From Ectocarpus siliculosus (Eukaryota; Sar; Phaeophyceae; Ectocarpales; Ectocarpaceae): a stretch of 64,000 bases of DNA. The first letter of the stretch is position 1, and each line of letters starts with the position of its first letter. Shown piece by piece: positions 22,201 through 32,616 of the stretch. The translations under genes were made by a program, and so were the position numbers. The DNA is taken from the NCBI GenBank assembly GCA_000310025.1, contig FN649731.1, positions 2,586,811 to 2,650,810 on the forward strand, given 5' to 3'. The notes below the pieces were generated by a model. It worked only from the letters and a program-made list of their open reading frames with translations. It did not search any database and was not told the origin of the DNA.

Positions 22201-25200
22201 GACCGAGCTTTACCATGCAGGAGGCATCGTAGGTGTTGCTCTCTTGGGAGCATGTGGGTGACACGATCGCGGCGCAAGTAATCGATGGCCCCTGGTGTAA
22301 CTAACCAATAGGTGTAGCAGCCCGGCTTGTGCCTGTCGAAACGTTGAAAAGTTGTGTCCACTAACCCCGGCTCGCGTGGTCGCGGTGCCCCACTGCTGTA
22401 TCCCCTTGCGTCGTTTTATCAGAAAATGAAGGCCAAGGGGAAAGGCGTCGAAGTCCCGAAGAAGAGGCAGAAGACGTCCTCACCGGTTTCAGTGCCGTCG
22501 GTGAGACAGACGTACTGCTGTCGTTTCATGTCAAATTTTGTCTGGGCGCTCTTTTAGGTCTTGTTGGGGTCAAGTTGATGAGTCCTCTTGCTTTGTAAAG
22601 CAATCGATGCTGTAGGCAACACGTACATACCTTGTTTTTTTTATATTCTTGAAGCCCCCTCCCTGTCGGCAAAACCCGATTGGTTGATGCCAAAGCGCGG
22701 CAGGCTTCGTATTTATCCAAAGTTTGCCCGGCGTTGCATGCTGCATGCAATCAAGCTAGCACATTCTTGTCTGTACGTTGGTGAACGACTTTCTTTTCTT
22801 TTTTGCTAAACTCAACGTTTCCCATCAAGCGCGACTACCAACGTCTCCGCTAGCAACATTTGGACCCCATTGCCGGGCATTGGCGGCGTAGAAGTATGCA
22901 TTCGGAGACCAAGGAACGCCCGAACGCTCTGCCCCCGTGCATATTTTCTACGTGGCGATGCCCCTCACCCGTGTTCGGTGCCCACTTGCTTGCTTGCTTG
23001 TATGCCTCAGGCTACTCCGAGGCCGAACCGAAGCCTCAGGACTACCCGCCGCATGATTTCGGAGGACAGCGGGGATGAGCTCCCACGGTCGGATACTCCT
23101 GTCGCGGCTGGCAAGGTCACGGATACGGCCACCCGCGGATCGGATTCATGGAACAGCAGGCCCAGTGGTGAACCCACTCCTCATCGACTCAGGCCCCGCG
23201 ACAGGGTCCACTGCCACCACCTGCAGGTGTAGCTTGTTTTCTTCGTGCTTGCTGTTGACACAGCGTAGGCACGTAGATTGTTCGGAGAGCGTGTGCTGAT
23301 CTCCGTCCACTCACAACGAGAGCCGAACATACCTGGGGCTGTTTTTTGTTGCCGAGGGTGTTTTCCGCAAGCGCAATGACCGCTGTCAAGTAAGCACCGC
23401 TAGGATAAGGAGGCGGGGTCAATCGTTAAACCATGCACAGCTCTTCGTTGCGGTCGATGGCTCCGTTCCGCAGCCATCTGTCTCCTCTCCCCCACGCGGG
23501 CCTTTGCTCTTGAGCCACCATGTGTTTACGGGGCACCCTTATCCAAGCTCGAAGATCACGAATTTCACCCGGAACCTCCCTGGTCCCTGGTATGCATGAG
23601 TTGTCGCTGAGCAGGGTAGAGCAGGGTCTAACGGTGGCTGCATGTAGGTGTTGATGTTTCTCCTGGGGGTCATTGCCGACGGAACCTCTGGCCTGTCTCC
23701 GCTCTTTCCTCACTGCCCTGTTCACTCACGCAAGCTCTTTCATGTCTTGTACGCACCTTGTTCGTCTTTCAGGGTCAAGTGTTGGAGATGTACGATGAGG
23801 AATACAGGGGGCGAAAGAAGCAGGGAATCCTCGATGGGCAAGCCATCATTTGCCTATGTGGCTGTGGAATCACAATGAAAGGTGAGCGTTGATTCCGAAC
23901 CTTGTATAGGAGGGGTCCACCTGAACAAACTGTCTGTTGTGCATGTAGGATTAGCGCTACGCTACCGCGATAATAGGCAGTTTTTCCTAATATTCGCACG
24001 CCGCCACCTCCTCAATCCTCATTCCCTTGGGAAAGTTGACCGTGTTGTGGGTCATCTGTGTAGCCGGGAGTAAGATGACGGTTTCCCCGTTCAGAATGAA
24101 TGGAGGTTTCAACAGCAGTCCCGTGGATGTGTTACGTTCCGGTTTGGACGCAGAACGCGGACGTTTCGACAGCAAAGCGTGATTAAACGTCCTCAAAACA
24201 AGAGGTACGGAGTCGGCCATGCCGACTCGACTGCTTTCTCTCCAGGCGAGATTGGGCCCGAGGTAGCTCACGACTGGTTGGATAGCTTATCCTTCGTGCT
24301 CTCAGGCGGTAGCGCATTGTGTGCTCGATCGCGCAGCTCATATTGCCCGGCCTCCGTCTGTTTTGCAGGAGGGCACTGGCTGGAGCACAACGGCGGGAGA
24401 TCCAGCAACAGGCACCCAGGCTACCCTTGGAAGTACATGCGGATTGTCGAAACGAAGGAGATGCTTTCCAACCACTGGCCGGTGAGAAATTTCGCGTGAC
24501 GATAAGAGACTCGAGCGTGTGTAGCTGGCTGCCTCAAGTTTGAATATGTACACAGGTGGCCAGGTCAGGTTGTGGGTAAGTTGGGCACCGACTACAACCT
24601 GGGGGGGGGGGGGGGGGGGAGGTCCCGAAGTAGGCAAGCCCACCCAACCCTTGGCAGGTTGTGGTGGGTGCCCAACCTAGACCTCTGGCCACCCGTGTAT
24701 ACTCCCCAAGACGAGAAGCCCTCAGAGCTCGATCCCGCGTACGCTGCTGTCGCAACGTTAAGAGGTTGCCCTTGCTCTCATTCCCACTACTGTGGCACGC
24801 CTTGCTGATTCATGTCTCCTCGTTCCTTGACCCGTGCAGGTGTGCGACACTCACCCAAACCTTTGCGACTCGTGCCTCCTCTGGGAGTCGCCGGGGCTGC
24901 CGATGACTACGTGCTGGAAGTGCCACACCTCCGTCCATGCTTCCGAAGGTGGGCGCCATATTGCTCTTGGCGCTGTACTTTTCGATATCAAGTATTGCTT
25001 CAGGGGACCACTTTTTGCTGGAGAGATGGGTCGTGACCAACCGATGAACAAGTTTTGGACCCAAGGGGGAGGCACCGCGCGTAGCAATCAGTCAAGCCTT
25101 CCCCGCGGTCGCCTTGTAACACGCCTCTTCACTTCTGTCTTTGCTTCGCAGACTGCGCCATGCGGGAGAGCTCGAACGGCGTGGAGACAGCAGCGGAACT

Positions 25201-25417
25201 CGTCGCGCCCCCCCCCTCGGGGAAGAAGTCGCGCACGAGGCCAGGCCGTCGCAAGGAGCCCAGGCCTGTGGAAGACAAGTCTACCGTTTGGAATGGTGGC
25301 GGTAATATCAAGAGGGAGGACCCCAATGCTGGAACATGGGTGTGCCAGATCTGTGCGGGGTACCGTACCGTGCGTCAGCGGGCCTCCTTCAACAAAAAGA
25401 AGCCCCAGAACAAGTGA
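19296..25417 (+). CDS. putative chromatin protein with TDBD-like domain and PHD-type finger
   Basis: Eleven exons with closing phases give about 539 residues: 19296-19481, 19710-19873, 20292-20397, 20762-20919, 21844-21958, 22423-22500, 23011-23226, 23773-23881, 24369-24481, 24840-24948 and 25152-25417. Residues about 358-414 (GILDGQAIICLCGCG, then GHWLEHNGGRSSNRHPGYPW) resemble the TDBD module of plant PHD-finger and Jas-associated proteins. Then comes a Cys pattern C416, C423, C426, C439, C442, H447, C452 and, after a ~60-residue basic insert, W514-V-C516-x2-C519. This fits a PHD zinc finger with its Trp two residues before the last Cys pair. A nuclear histone-reading or co-repressor-docking role is inferred. 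Residues about 75-150 (MEKLMEQPMF...FIDDFTRLL) faintly suggest a degenerate bromodomain-like helix bundle. The first exon and its junction (poor acceptor at 19709) are the weakest part; translation may start at 19746 instead. Confidence 0.72.
21449..21789 (+). mobile_element. tRNA-derived SINE-like element, inside an intron
   Basis: The head shows an A box (TGGTCTAGTCGG, 21456-21467) and a B box (GGTTTGAATCC, 21500-21510) starting 44 bases apart, as in a tRNA gene. The arms do not pair well, so it is not a working tRNA. A body follows that from 21613 matches 42357-42508 closely, and the element ends in an A-rich tract. It lies in the intron between exons 4 and 5 of the PHD-type gene. A Pol III head, a shared body and an A-rich tail fit a SINE. 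Confidence 0.65.
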
Positions 25418-26282
25418 TGCCGCCTGTGGCGTGCGGGGGCGACATTCGGCGGGCTGTTGGCGCAATTTGTTAGACGTTGGAAGCGGTGACGTGGCGTGGT
25501 CACTTGTTGTTGTCCCTGGCACTGTTGATACAGCCCACTGCTGTTGATCATGTACGTACGTGAGCATCGAACAAGTTGATCTGTACCCTGACAGGCAATG
25601 GGTCTACACACAATACGACGTGTCGAAGAGGAGCACGTGTGTAACCTTAATTTGGGTTCGAAGTGGCGATGGAACGTGATACTGTAGTTCACTGACCCTG
25701 AGGTGTCTGTAGTGTCCAGAAGCTCGGTAGTTCTTCAAGACATTGTTTTGATGGCGTAGAAAAAACAATGCTCCTTTATACGGTTGAACAGCAGAATTTT
25801 CAGGAAACCTTGTGCGCGCTGGCTACAAAACGGCGACCGAGGTCTACAGTAGTAAGTTTGGACGTTCGAACTGTTTCTCCATGCATATGCATAGGATCGT
25901 TTTCAACACCGCACTATTTGCGGTCCCGCAGATGCGCCGCGACTTCATGTACATACTTGTTGCGCACGTGTTGGAAGTCCTCCATTCTTCTCAGGTGTGA
26001 GAATGACTCCGTGTTATCATCTCCCACGGCCGGCGTATCCCTCCTTTAATTAAGAGGGCCATGAGTTGGAAGGATCGTCGGCAAGGAGCACCTTCTTCCC
26101 AGATCCCAGACACTTGAAATCTTGGGAGCCGGAACCTGCGAGCGGCGAAGAAAGAACGCCTCTTCTAGTTTATTTCTGCCCCAACCCCCTAAAAATGCAC
26201 AGAGGCGAAGTTCGGACACATCGGTATCACCCACACCTCTCGCCTCGCGCTACCCCGCTTCCCAAGCCTTGCGTTGTGGTTG
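25418..26282. other. intergenic region
   Basis: This lies between the PHD-type gene and the proposed SUA5 leader exon, both on +. It holds the 3' UTR of the former and the promoter of the latter. I saw no conserved coding block. One ACTGCTGT motif lies near 25.54 kb. Confidence 0.4.
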
Positions 26283-29200
26283 ATGACTCGTGACCGCCGG
26301 AAGACTGTCGGTGCGGTACTTGTCGTGCTCGTCTGGGGTCGCACAGGTGTTCTTTCTATGCTGGTAAGCTTGGCAGCGCGAAGCGTCTGGCTCTCTTCCT
26401 CTCGTGCGGCTGTTGCAGCGCATCATCAGCAGTCACACCGCTGCTCAGCGCGAGCAGTTGCGTGGGCGCCTGGGAGTCAGTGCCACGCCACTTGGAGACG
26501 AGGAAGGCAAGCTTGTTCAATGTCGACGACGTCGAGAGTTATTCCGTCGGCGTCAGAAGACCTTCAACAAAGGTTGGTGCGGCAAGTGCAACTTACCTCC
26601 TGTGCGGTAGCCTTACAGCTGTGGTGTCGTACAACGCCCGACGGTGTACCTCCAGCAGTAGACTTAGACGCACAGCTCCAGAGCTACTTGATCCCACAAG
26701 CATGATACAGTGCACTCCTTGCCCACTTTCCATGCTGATCTGGGAGGACTCTGTCTACGACTCCAATAGCCACTGGTGAGATGCGGCGGAAAAGTAGACG
26801 CAGCCACCCAAGCGACAGTTAATAATCGCTCGTCGGCCGCACGCTCTCCACGCCGGCATACTCGATACTCATGCGGGTAGCGTCCATGGCCAAGTCTCAG
26901 TCGCTCACTCCCTGGGCCCTTCCTCCCCATCGTGCTGCCTGTCTACGTGGCAAGCAGGGACAGTACCGGCAATGCGTCTTGCGAAGACGGAGTTACCCCC
27001 GCTGGCGAACGGGCCACCACTGCTACCGCGGTGTTGGGGCGCGTGGTGCCTGCCGAGGAGCCGTGGCTAACGGAAGCCGGAGCTCGGCTTCGTTCGGGCA
27101 AGCTGGTAGCGTTTCCCACAGGTGATGCATTCAGAGGGTTCACTTTTCGTTAATCACGTAGCTACGATGCGGCTTCTGCGTGACACCACCCGTGATATGG
27201 TCGCCATGCGAGAGGTTTGAAAGGGCTGACGTTCACCGCGTTGATGACGCTGCTTGTAGTTAGCAACACTTTTCCCTCGAGCGCGGCAGGATCGGACGAT
27301 CCGTTCCAGCGAAGAGAGGCAAGGACACCACCGCCGGTTAGGCTTGCAAGGTCGCACTCATTGGTCAAGAGGAATTGTTAGCATGGTACATGTTTCATAT
27401 TTCAGTGCTCCCTCTCATTTTCTCGTTTGTCGATGTTCCGTCTTTTCTCGCCAGAAACCGTGTACGGGTTGGGTGCTAATGCTCTCTCAGAGGACGCCGT
27501 GCTCAAGATATTCCAGGTGTGCCCTTCGAGGAACGACAAAAGGTTGATCATTACAGCAATGCCGCTGCTTCTGCCGCACTGCTTCCCTTGCCTGAGTCAT
27601 CTGCCGTGTGTTCGGCGATCGGTGCTGGCAGCCTCTGTGGGAAGGAAAAATCTACGTGTGGCCTCCCTTGTTGCATGCAGCCCTCACCGGGTCGAGCACA
27701 CTGTGCACTACTACATCGCACGAAAGGAAATACATGCATTGAAAGCCGGAATGTTCAGCATGGTCCGGACCAGCGCTTGTATGGCCAACTCTACAAAGAT
27801 GTCGAGTGCTCCCCCTTTTGTATCTCACTGCAGTAGACTTTTGTCATCTTTTGGAGTATACCCCGCTTTACGATGAATCTGAAATCATCGCACAAAATTT
27901 ACTGTATACTGATGTAGCGTGGTCGACCGCCAAACGTGAGCAACACCTCTTCAGCATGCACGCAAACCCGCATTCCGGTCGCCTGAATTCAATTCAGGAA
28001 CCCCCTTTTGTCCAACCCAAATTGTTTGTGCGATTGACCATCTTTCCCCCCTCTTGGCTCTCTTGCCACATGTACGCGTAAGGCCAAGCAACGGCCGCTG
28101 ACGGACCCGCTAATCGTGCACGTTCCCGACACGGCGGGCGCCCTTGCCGTGGTAGACTTCGAGGTTGAGGGGGGCGGAGGGCAAAAAGCGCGGCGGCTCT
28201 TGGACCTTCTTGGCGAGAAGTTGTGGCCTGGTGAGTTGTTGCACGCTCGTGAGGGCCGGGCAGGGGGAAATAACGAGTTTGCAGCCCGACTTGGCACGGA
28301 TGGCGCGGCGATGCCAAGGCTGTGTATTTGATGCCAAATTATCAACACCCCCGAGATATTAATTTTCATCCTGGTTTTCAACGCCACGAAGGAAATAACC
28401 TCACGTGGCTCGTTGTGGTGAAACCGGCCGTCCATAAACACCACACGTGGGTGACATCGGGCGTCATACATGATAAGTGGCGTTGGTGTTGGTGACATGT
28501 GCCCTTGGGCCGCTGGACCAGCTACCGTGCGGATTATTCCAACGCCCACAGGGTAGGTTTTCTTGTGGTGATCGTGAGCTCGTGGTAAGATACAACCCGG
28601 CAAAAAGCTCCAAGGTATCAACTCCTGTGGCTCTTCCTTACCAGTCTGGTTATATGCTCAGACTAGACCATGTTAGCATCGCTTCGCTTTCACCTTCAAT
28701 CCACCCGACTGTGATCATGTCATTCCTCCTCGCTGTCTCCGGCTTTGGCGTCAGGCCCACTAACGCTAATCGCCAAGGCCGACAAGAAGGTGCCGCCGTG
28801 CATCACGGCCGGTACGGGCTTCGTGGGTGTTCGCTGCCCCGCGCATCCCGTAACACGGCAGCTTTTGTCAATTGCCGGCGTGCCCGTGGCGGCCCCAAGC
28901 GCAAACCGATTCGGCCACGTCAGGTATCGGAATGGGTTGCACCCACTTGTAGTGCTTAGCTCCTTCCTTTTGGGAATGCACGTTTTGAGGTCATCCGCAG
29001 GCCAAGTGGGGGTACAATGTCACGAACGGCGTGCAGGATGTTTGGACTCTCCGGAACGATCGAATTGAGCACTCTTTCTCGCGTTGTCGTGCCATGTCGA
29101 TTTGTTTTTTTTTATGGAACGGTTCTATAGGTTTCGCCGCCGAAGCTTGTCTCTCGTCGACAAGTCTCCTATGCAGGGGCAGGGAGTCTCGTTCGCTCTC

Positions 29201-31629
29201 TGTCTCTGTGTCTCCGTCTCTCTGTCTCTCTCTTTCCCTCGCTTGCTGAAGCTTTCTCTGAGTCTTTTTTCCCGTCTCCCATGCCCCTTGCAGCCCCACC
29301 CAGGCAATGCACGTGATGGAAGACTTGGGGGGAAGCGATATCCTCGTCTTGGATGGCGACACCTCCGGGGCTTGTGGTGTGGGCATCGAGTCCACCGTCG
29401 CCAAGATTGACGCCGCCAACGACCGAATTTTGATACTGAGGATGGGCGGCGTTACCCAGGATCGAATACGAGACGCGCTGAAGGAGGGCGGGGAAGAGTT
29501 TTCGGGGATAAGCGTGTACGCGGGTTCGGTTGCGGGAGGGAAAACGGAAGCGAAGGGTGAAGAGGAGAGAGAACGGGAGGCGCGAGGGTCTTTGAAGGAT
29601 GAGCCTGCGAAGGACGAAGGGCAAGCACCAGGTGCGGTAGCCGGCGACACGATGATTCGCTGATCCAATCAGCCGGCGTGGATACCCGACTCAGTAGCTC
29701 GTTGATCCAATCACTCGATATCGTCGTCTGCGTGTGCACAAGCTGTCTGTTGAAAATTGATTTCGGGCTTCAGCACATCAGTCTATTCTCAAGAGAAGCA
29801 AACCAGAAAAAAATCACAGTTCGAAAAAGCAACGGACACCACGCGCGTGCTTCTCTCCGTCGATCGAGAGTACGCGCTGCTGAGCAAATCTACCCCGGCA
29901 GAGAGCTAAGAACCGACAGCACACCCTGACCGGTCTGACTTCGATCGGTGGAATAGGGAGCAAGAAATCAGTTGCGGTGTTCTCCCCTCTCTGACAAAAA
30001 TCGGCTGTTTTTCCTGTCTCGTGGCGGTTTGGCCTGTTTCGGCGTCTCCATGCTTTTGGTGTGATGCGATATGCTTTTTTTACGCACGCGTGCCGAGCGA
30101 TCATCAACAGCCAGCGTGCAGAATAGCAAGCCCTTCAGCGTAGGGTTGCTGGGAGCCCTTGATTGGAGCGATACGTCAAGAACTCAGGTCGCACTCGCCG
30201 ATTGTGTCGTCTGGATTCACCAGCGGTGAACTTTTTGGGTTAGACAATCTGGGTGGGCACCATCCTGATTTATGCCAAGCTTTTCGGGTGGAGGCAACCC
30301 AAAAAGCTGAACCCAGATTTTGTCGACCCAAAAAACTGAAGAATCTGGCCGTATAAGAAGCCGGATTTTGCCCATCCTGAAAAGTGAAGCTTTTTGGGAA
30401 AGGAATCCAGGTGTATATGAAACAGCCTAACTACGGTAGTATTTAGGCGCGAAATGTTCTGGCAATAGGGGATACGCTGTCGCCGTTCGTTTGGACCATG
30501 CCATGTATGATGAGTAATTCGCACCAGGGTTGATGAGACAGCTGTGCGCGATATCGGATGCCACCACAGGGCAGCTCCTGCGGCATTATTCGCCAGACCT
30601 GGAGGTTTTCCGGGTGTTGGGAGCAACGCCCGGCAGCACCAGCGGCCGCATGGTTGGGGGTGGAGAGCTTGCCGATCTTGCGAGCATGGCGAGGTGGGTG
30701 ATCCACCGAATGCTATTTTTGTTTGACTGCGGTGTTGTTGCCGTTTCTGGCTTTTGGCTCTCACGGTGAAGAGCGTCCACAAAATAATGTTTTGTCGGTC
30801 ACTGAAATGCCAAATGCTTATCCAGTTGAGTTGCTTTGGCAACAGCCGTTGGCCGCTGCCGTCTTGTAGAATAGCAGCCATGAAGAAATGAGATGAAATT
30901 GTTCCCTTGGAGTTCCTTCGCTTCTCACGCCCCACACTGCTTGATTGGTCTAGTGCACGTACACTCGACATTTTTCTTCGAAGCGCCGTGCAGCAGTGGT
31001 TGTTTTACTTCTCCCTCTCGCCCTCCGTTGACGCGACTCGTGAAGGACAAGCGTTGTCGTTGACTTTGCCGGGCAGCTCAAGGGGTTGCAAGCATCCGCT
31101 GTGGCGTACTCCGATCTGTCTATCGAAGGCAGTGCAGATGAGGCTGCGAAAGGGCTGTTTCGGGCTCTCAGATGGGCAGAAACACAGCCATCGGCGCAGC
31201 GACTTCTCATCGCCGGTGGGTGTGCCAGTGTCCCTGGCGAAAAGGACACATTGTTGAAGGTTGATTTTCCAAACTCCTGGGATGCTTTGTATTTTGTGTC
31301 GCCAGACCAGGTGGTTGGCACCAACGAGATTAGTCGCTGTCTGAATAGCTCCAACAGGACTTGCGGCCCAAGATAGGTTGTGTGGTCACGCTCAAACCGG
31401 ACGAGAGGAGTGTTCACCAGGGTTGACTACATTACTGCAAGGTTTACCGTGCGCCGTTTGTCTAGCACCCACACAGTTTATCGCCTATCGCCCACTGTAA
31501 CCCTTTGCCTGTGATTCTGTTTTTGTGTCTGGAACAGGTCTCCCGAGCAAAAGCAACGGCGACATGGCGGCTGCCGTCAACGATCGTATTTATCGCTCCG
31601 CATCTGGGAAAACCATCTCCGTGGAGTAA
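26283..31629 (+). CDS. SUA5: threonylcarbamoyl-AMP synthase (SUA5/YRDC family)
   Basis: SUA5 makes threonylcarbamoyl-AMP from Thr, bicarbonate and ATP, the first step of t6A37 modification in ANN-decoding tRNAs. Exons: 26283-26363 (tentative leader), 26881-27121, 27455-27516, 28083-28230, 28755-28923, 29294-29631, 30570-30693, 31046-31215 and 31538-31629; about 474 residues. The YrdC domain runs from LRSGKLVAFPTETVYGLGAN through the KxR motif in AKQRPLTDPLIVHV, PLTLIAKADKKVPP, GTGFVGVRCPAH, GVPVAAPSANRFGHVS and GACGVGIESTVAKI. The SUA5 C-terminal domain follows a Lys/Glu-rich linker: APGQLLRHYSPDLEVF, SVVVDFAGQLKGLQ, GLFRALRWAE and VNDRIYRSASGKTI. All phases agree from exon 2 on. The leader MTRDRRKTVGAVLVVLVWG joins in phase 0 and would be an organelle or secretory signal. 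Its acceptor at 26880 is only moderate, so the N-terminus is a guess. Confidence 0.92.
29186..29270. repeat. CT-rich low-complexity tract in a SUA5 intron
   Basis: A long polypyrimidine run (CTCTCTGTCTCTGTGTCTCC and similar) fills the 3' half of the intron before the exon starting at 29294. It may act as an extended polypyrimidine tract for that acceptor (CTTGCAG). Confidence 0.7.
30228..30340. repeat. imperfect inverted repeat in a SUA5 intron
   Basis: The left arm TTTTTGGGTTAGACAATCTG pairs, with a few mismatches, with the right arm CAGATTTTGTCGACCCAAAA. Further CCCAAAAAGCT and GCTTTTTGGG pairs lie nearby. It looks like a small foldback insertion in the intron before the exon at 30570. Confidence 0.6.
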
Positions 31630-31769
31630 GCACAGTCTACGAAACCCAACCCTTCAGCGCTCCAGTGGGGCAGCTCCAAAGAAGCGCATGATTCACGATA
31701 TGGGACTGTTGTTCATGTGGACAGTGTACCCCCACCGTTACAATTAAGTCCATCAACAGCACCATTGGA

Positions 31770-32113
31770 ATGGGCGGGACTCCAGCTGTATCCGGGGTAG
31801 GGCTGCACTATTCGGGTACGTATCGGTGAAGTTGCACATGCTCATGGTGTAACCATGGCTTGCTTGCGTAGATGCGAGGGTAGTGAGAGTGTTAAAGCAA
31901 CCAAAGGTCGAAGGCCACGGGGCATCCACACTTCAGTGTCAAGGGGGTATCTGCGGCTTCGGGCGCTGCATACCAATCTTAATCTTGCATGTGCGAGGTG
32001 GAGAGGTGTATCCCGCCATCATAACGGCAGGTGTGATTATTACAGTTGGCGGCACTCCGGCCATCTGGTTAGGTTATTTCGCCCGCGCCACCCACACACT
32101 ACTTGCCCACTAG
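31770..32113 (+). CDS. possible small single-pass membrane protein
   Basis: Two exons (31770-31815 and 31998-32113) join in phase 1 (G|GT) to give about 53 residues: MGGTPAVSGVGLHYSG, then GEVYPAIITAGVIITVGG and TPAIWLGYFARATH. One clear membrane helix sits in the middle. The size and shape are like small respiratory-complex or organelle membrane subunits, but I cannot assign a family. A donor after TGGTTAG at 32072 could instead splice to a further exon with a basic tail near 32118. It starts 140 bp after the SUA5 stop on the same strand and runs toward the PSMB4 end. The support is the hydrophobic exon and the matching phase only. Confidence 0.35.
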
Positions 32114-32616
32114 AACAATACAGCAGTAGTGCCAAGAAAGATGCCGCCCGAACGTCGACCAACCAAAATTGGTGCCTGCATCGTCAGAGCTTGTTCCAAG
32201 AGACACCAGCAGGAGTGACGGAGCAGTCACACCTACCAATGCCTTCCCCCCCTTTGGGAAAAACAATCAATGGTGTTAGTGTCACGAGGATACACACTTT
32301 GCGCTAGGAAGCTGCCGCCAGATGGTCATCAGCACCCCGCCTGCAACACCTTGCGGGCAACCCACGCGCGACTGTCCCCAAGCCCGCCCGGCCTTCCTAA
32401 ACAACCTAGACATGTCGTCATCACCAGCTCCCGTCAGTATCCTGCCCGGCCTTCGGCTGGCTAAACGAGGCCAAGCTCCATTCTGTGTCCACCTGCGAGA
32501 CAACGGCAAACAAGAATTGCATGTAGAGAAGAAAACACGGGGTAAACCTCGATACTGCTGTAGCGGTGCGGGAAGGTAGGGACGACCCGTGACGAGGAGG
32601 CAGGTCGACAAAGGTG

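Noticed and set aside
25768-26049. Plus-strand frame of 93 codons upstream of SUA5
   Set aside because: No conserved blocks, Cys/Arg-rich composition typical of translated non-coding DNA here.
29031-29410. Plus-strand frames through the CT-rich SUA5 intron
   Set aside because: Pyrimidine-rich sequence gives Leu/Ser-rich translations. The frame disagrees with the SUA5 exon at 29294.
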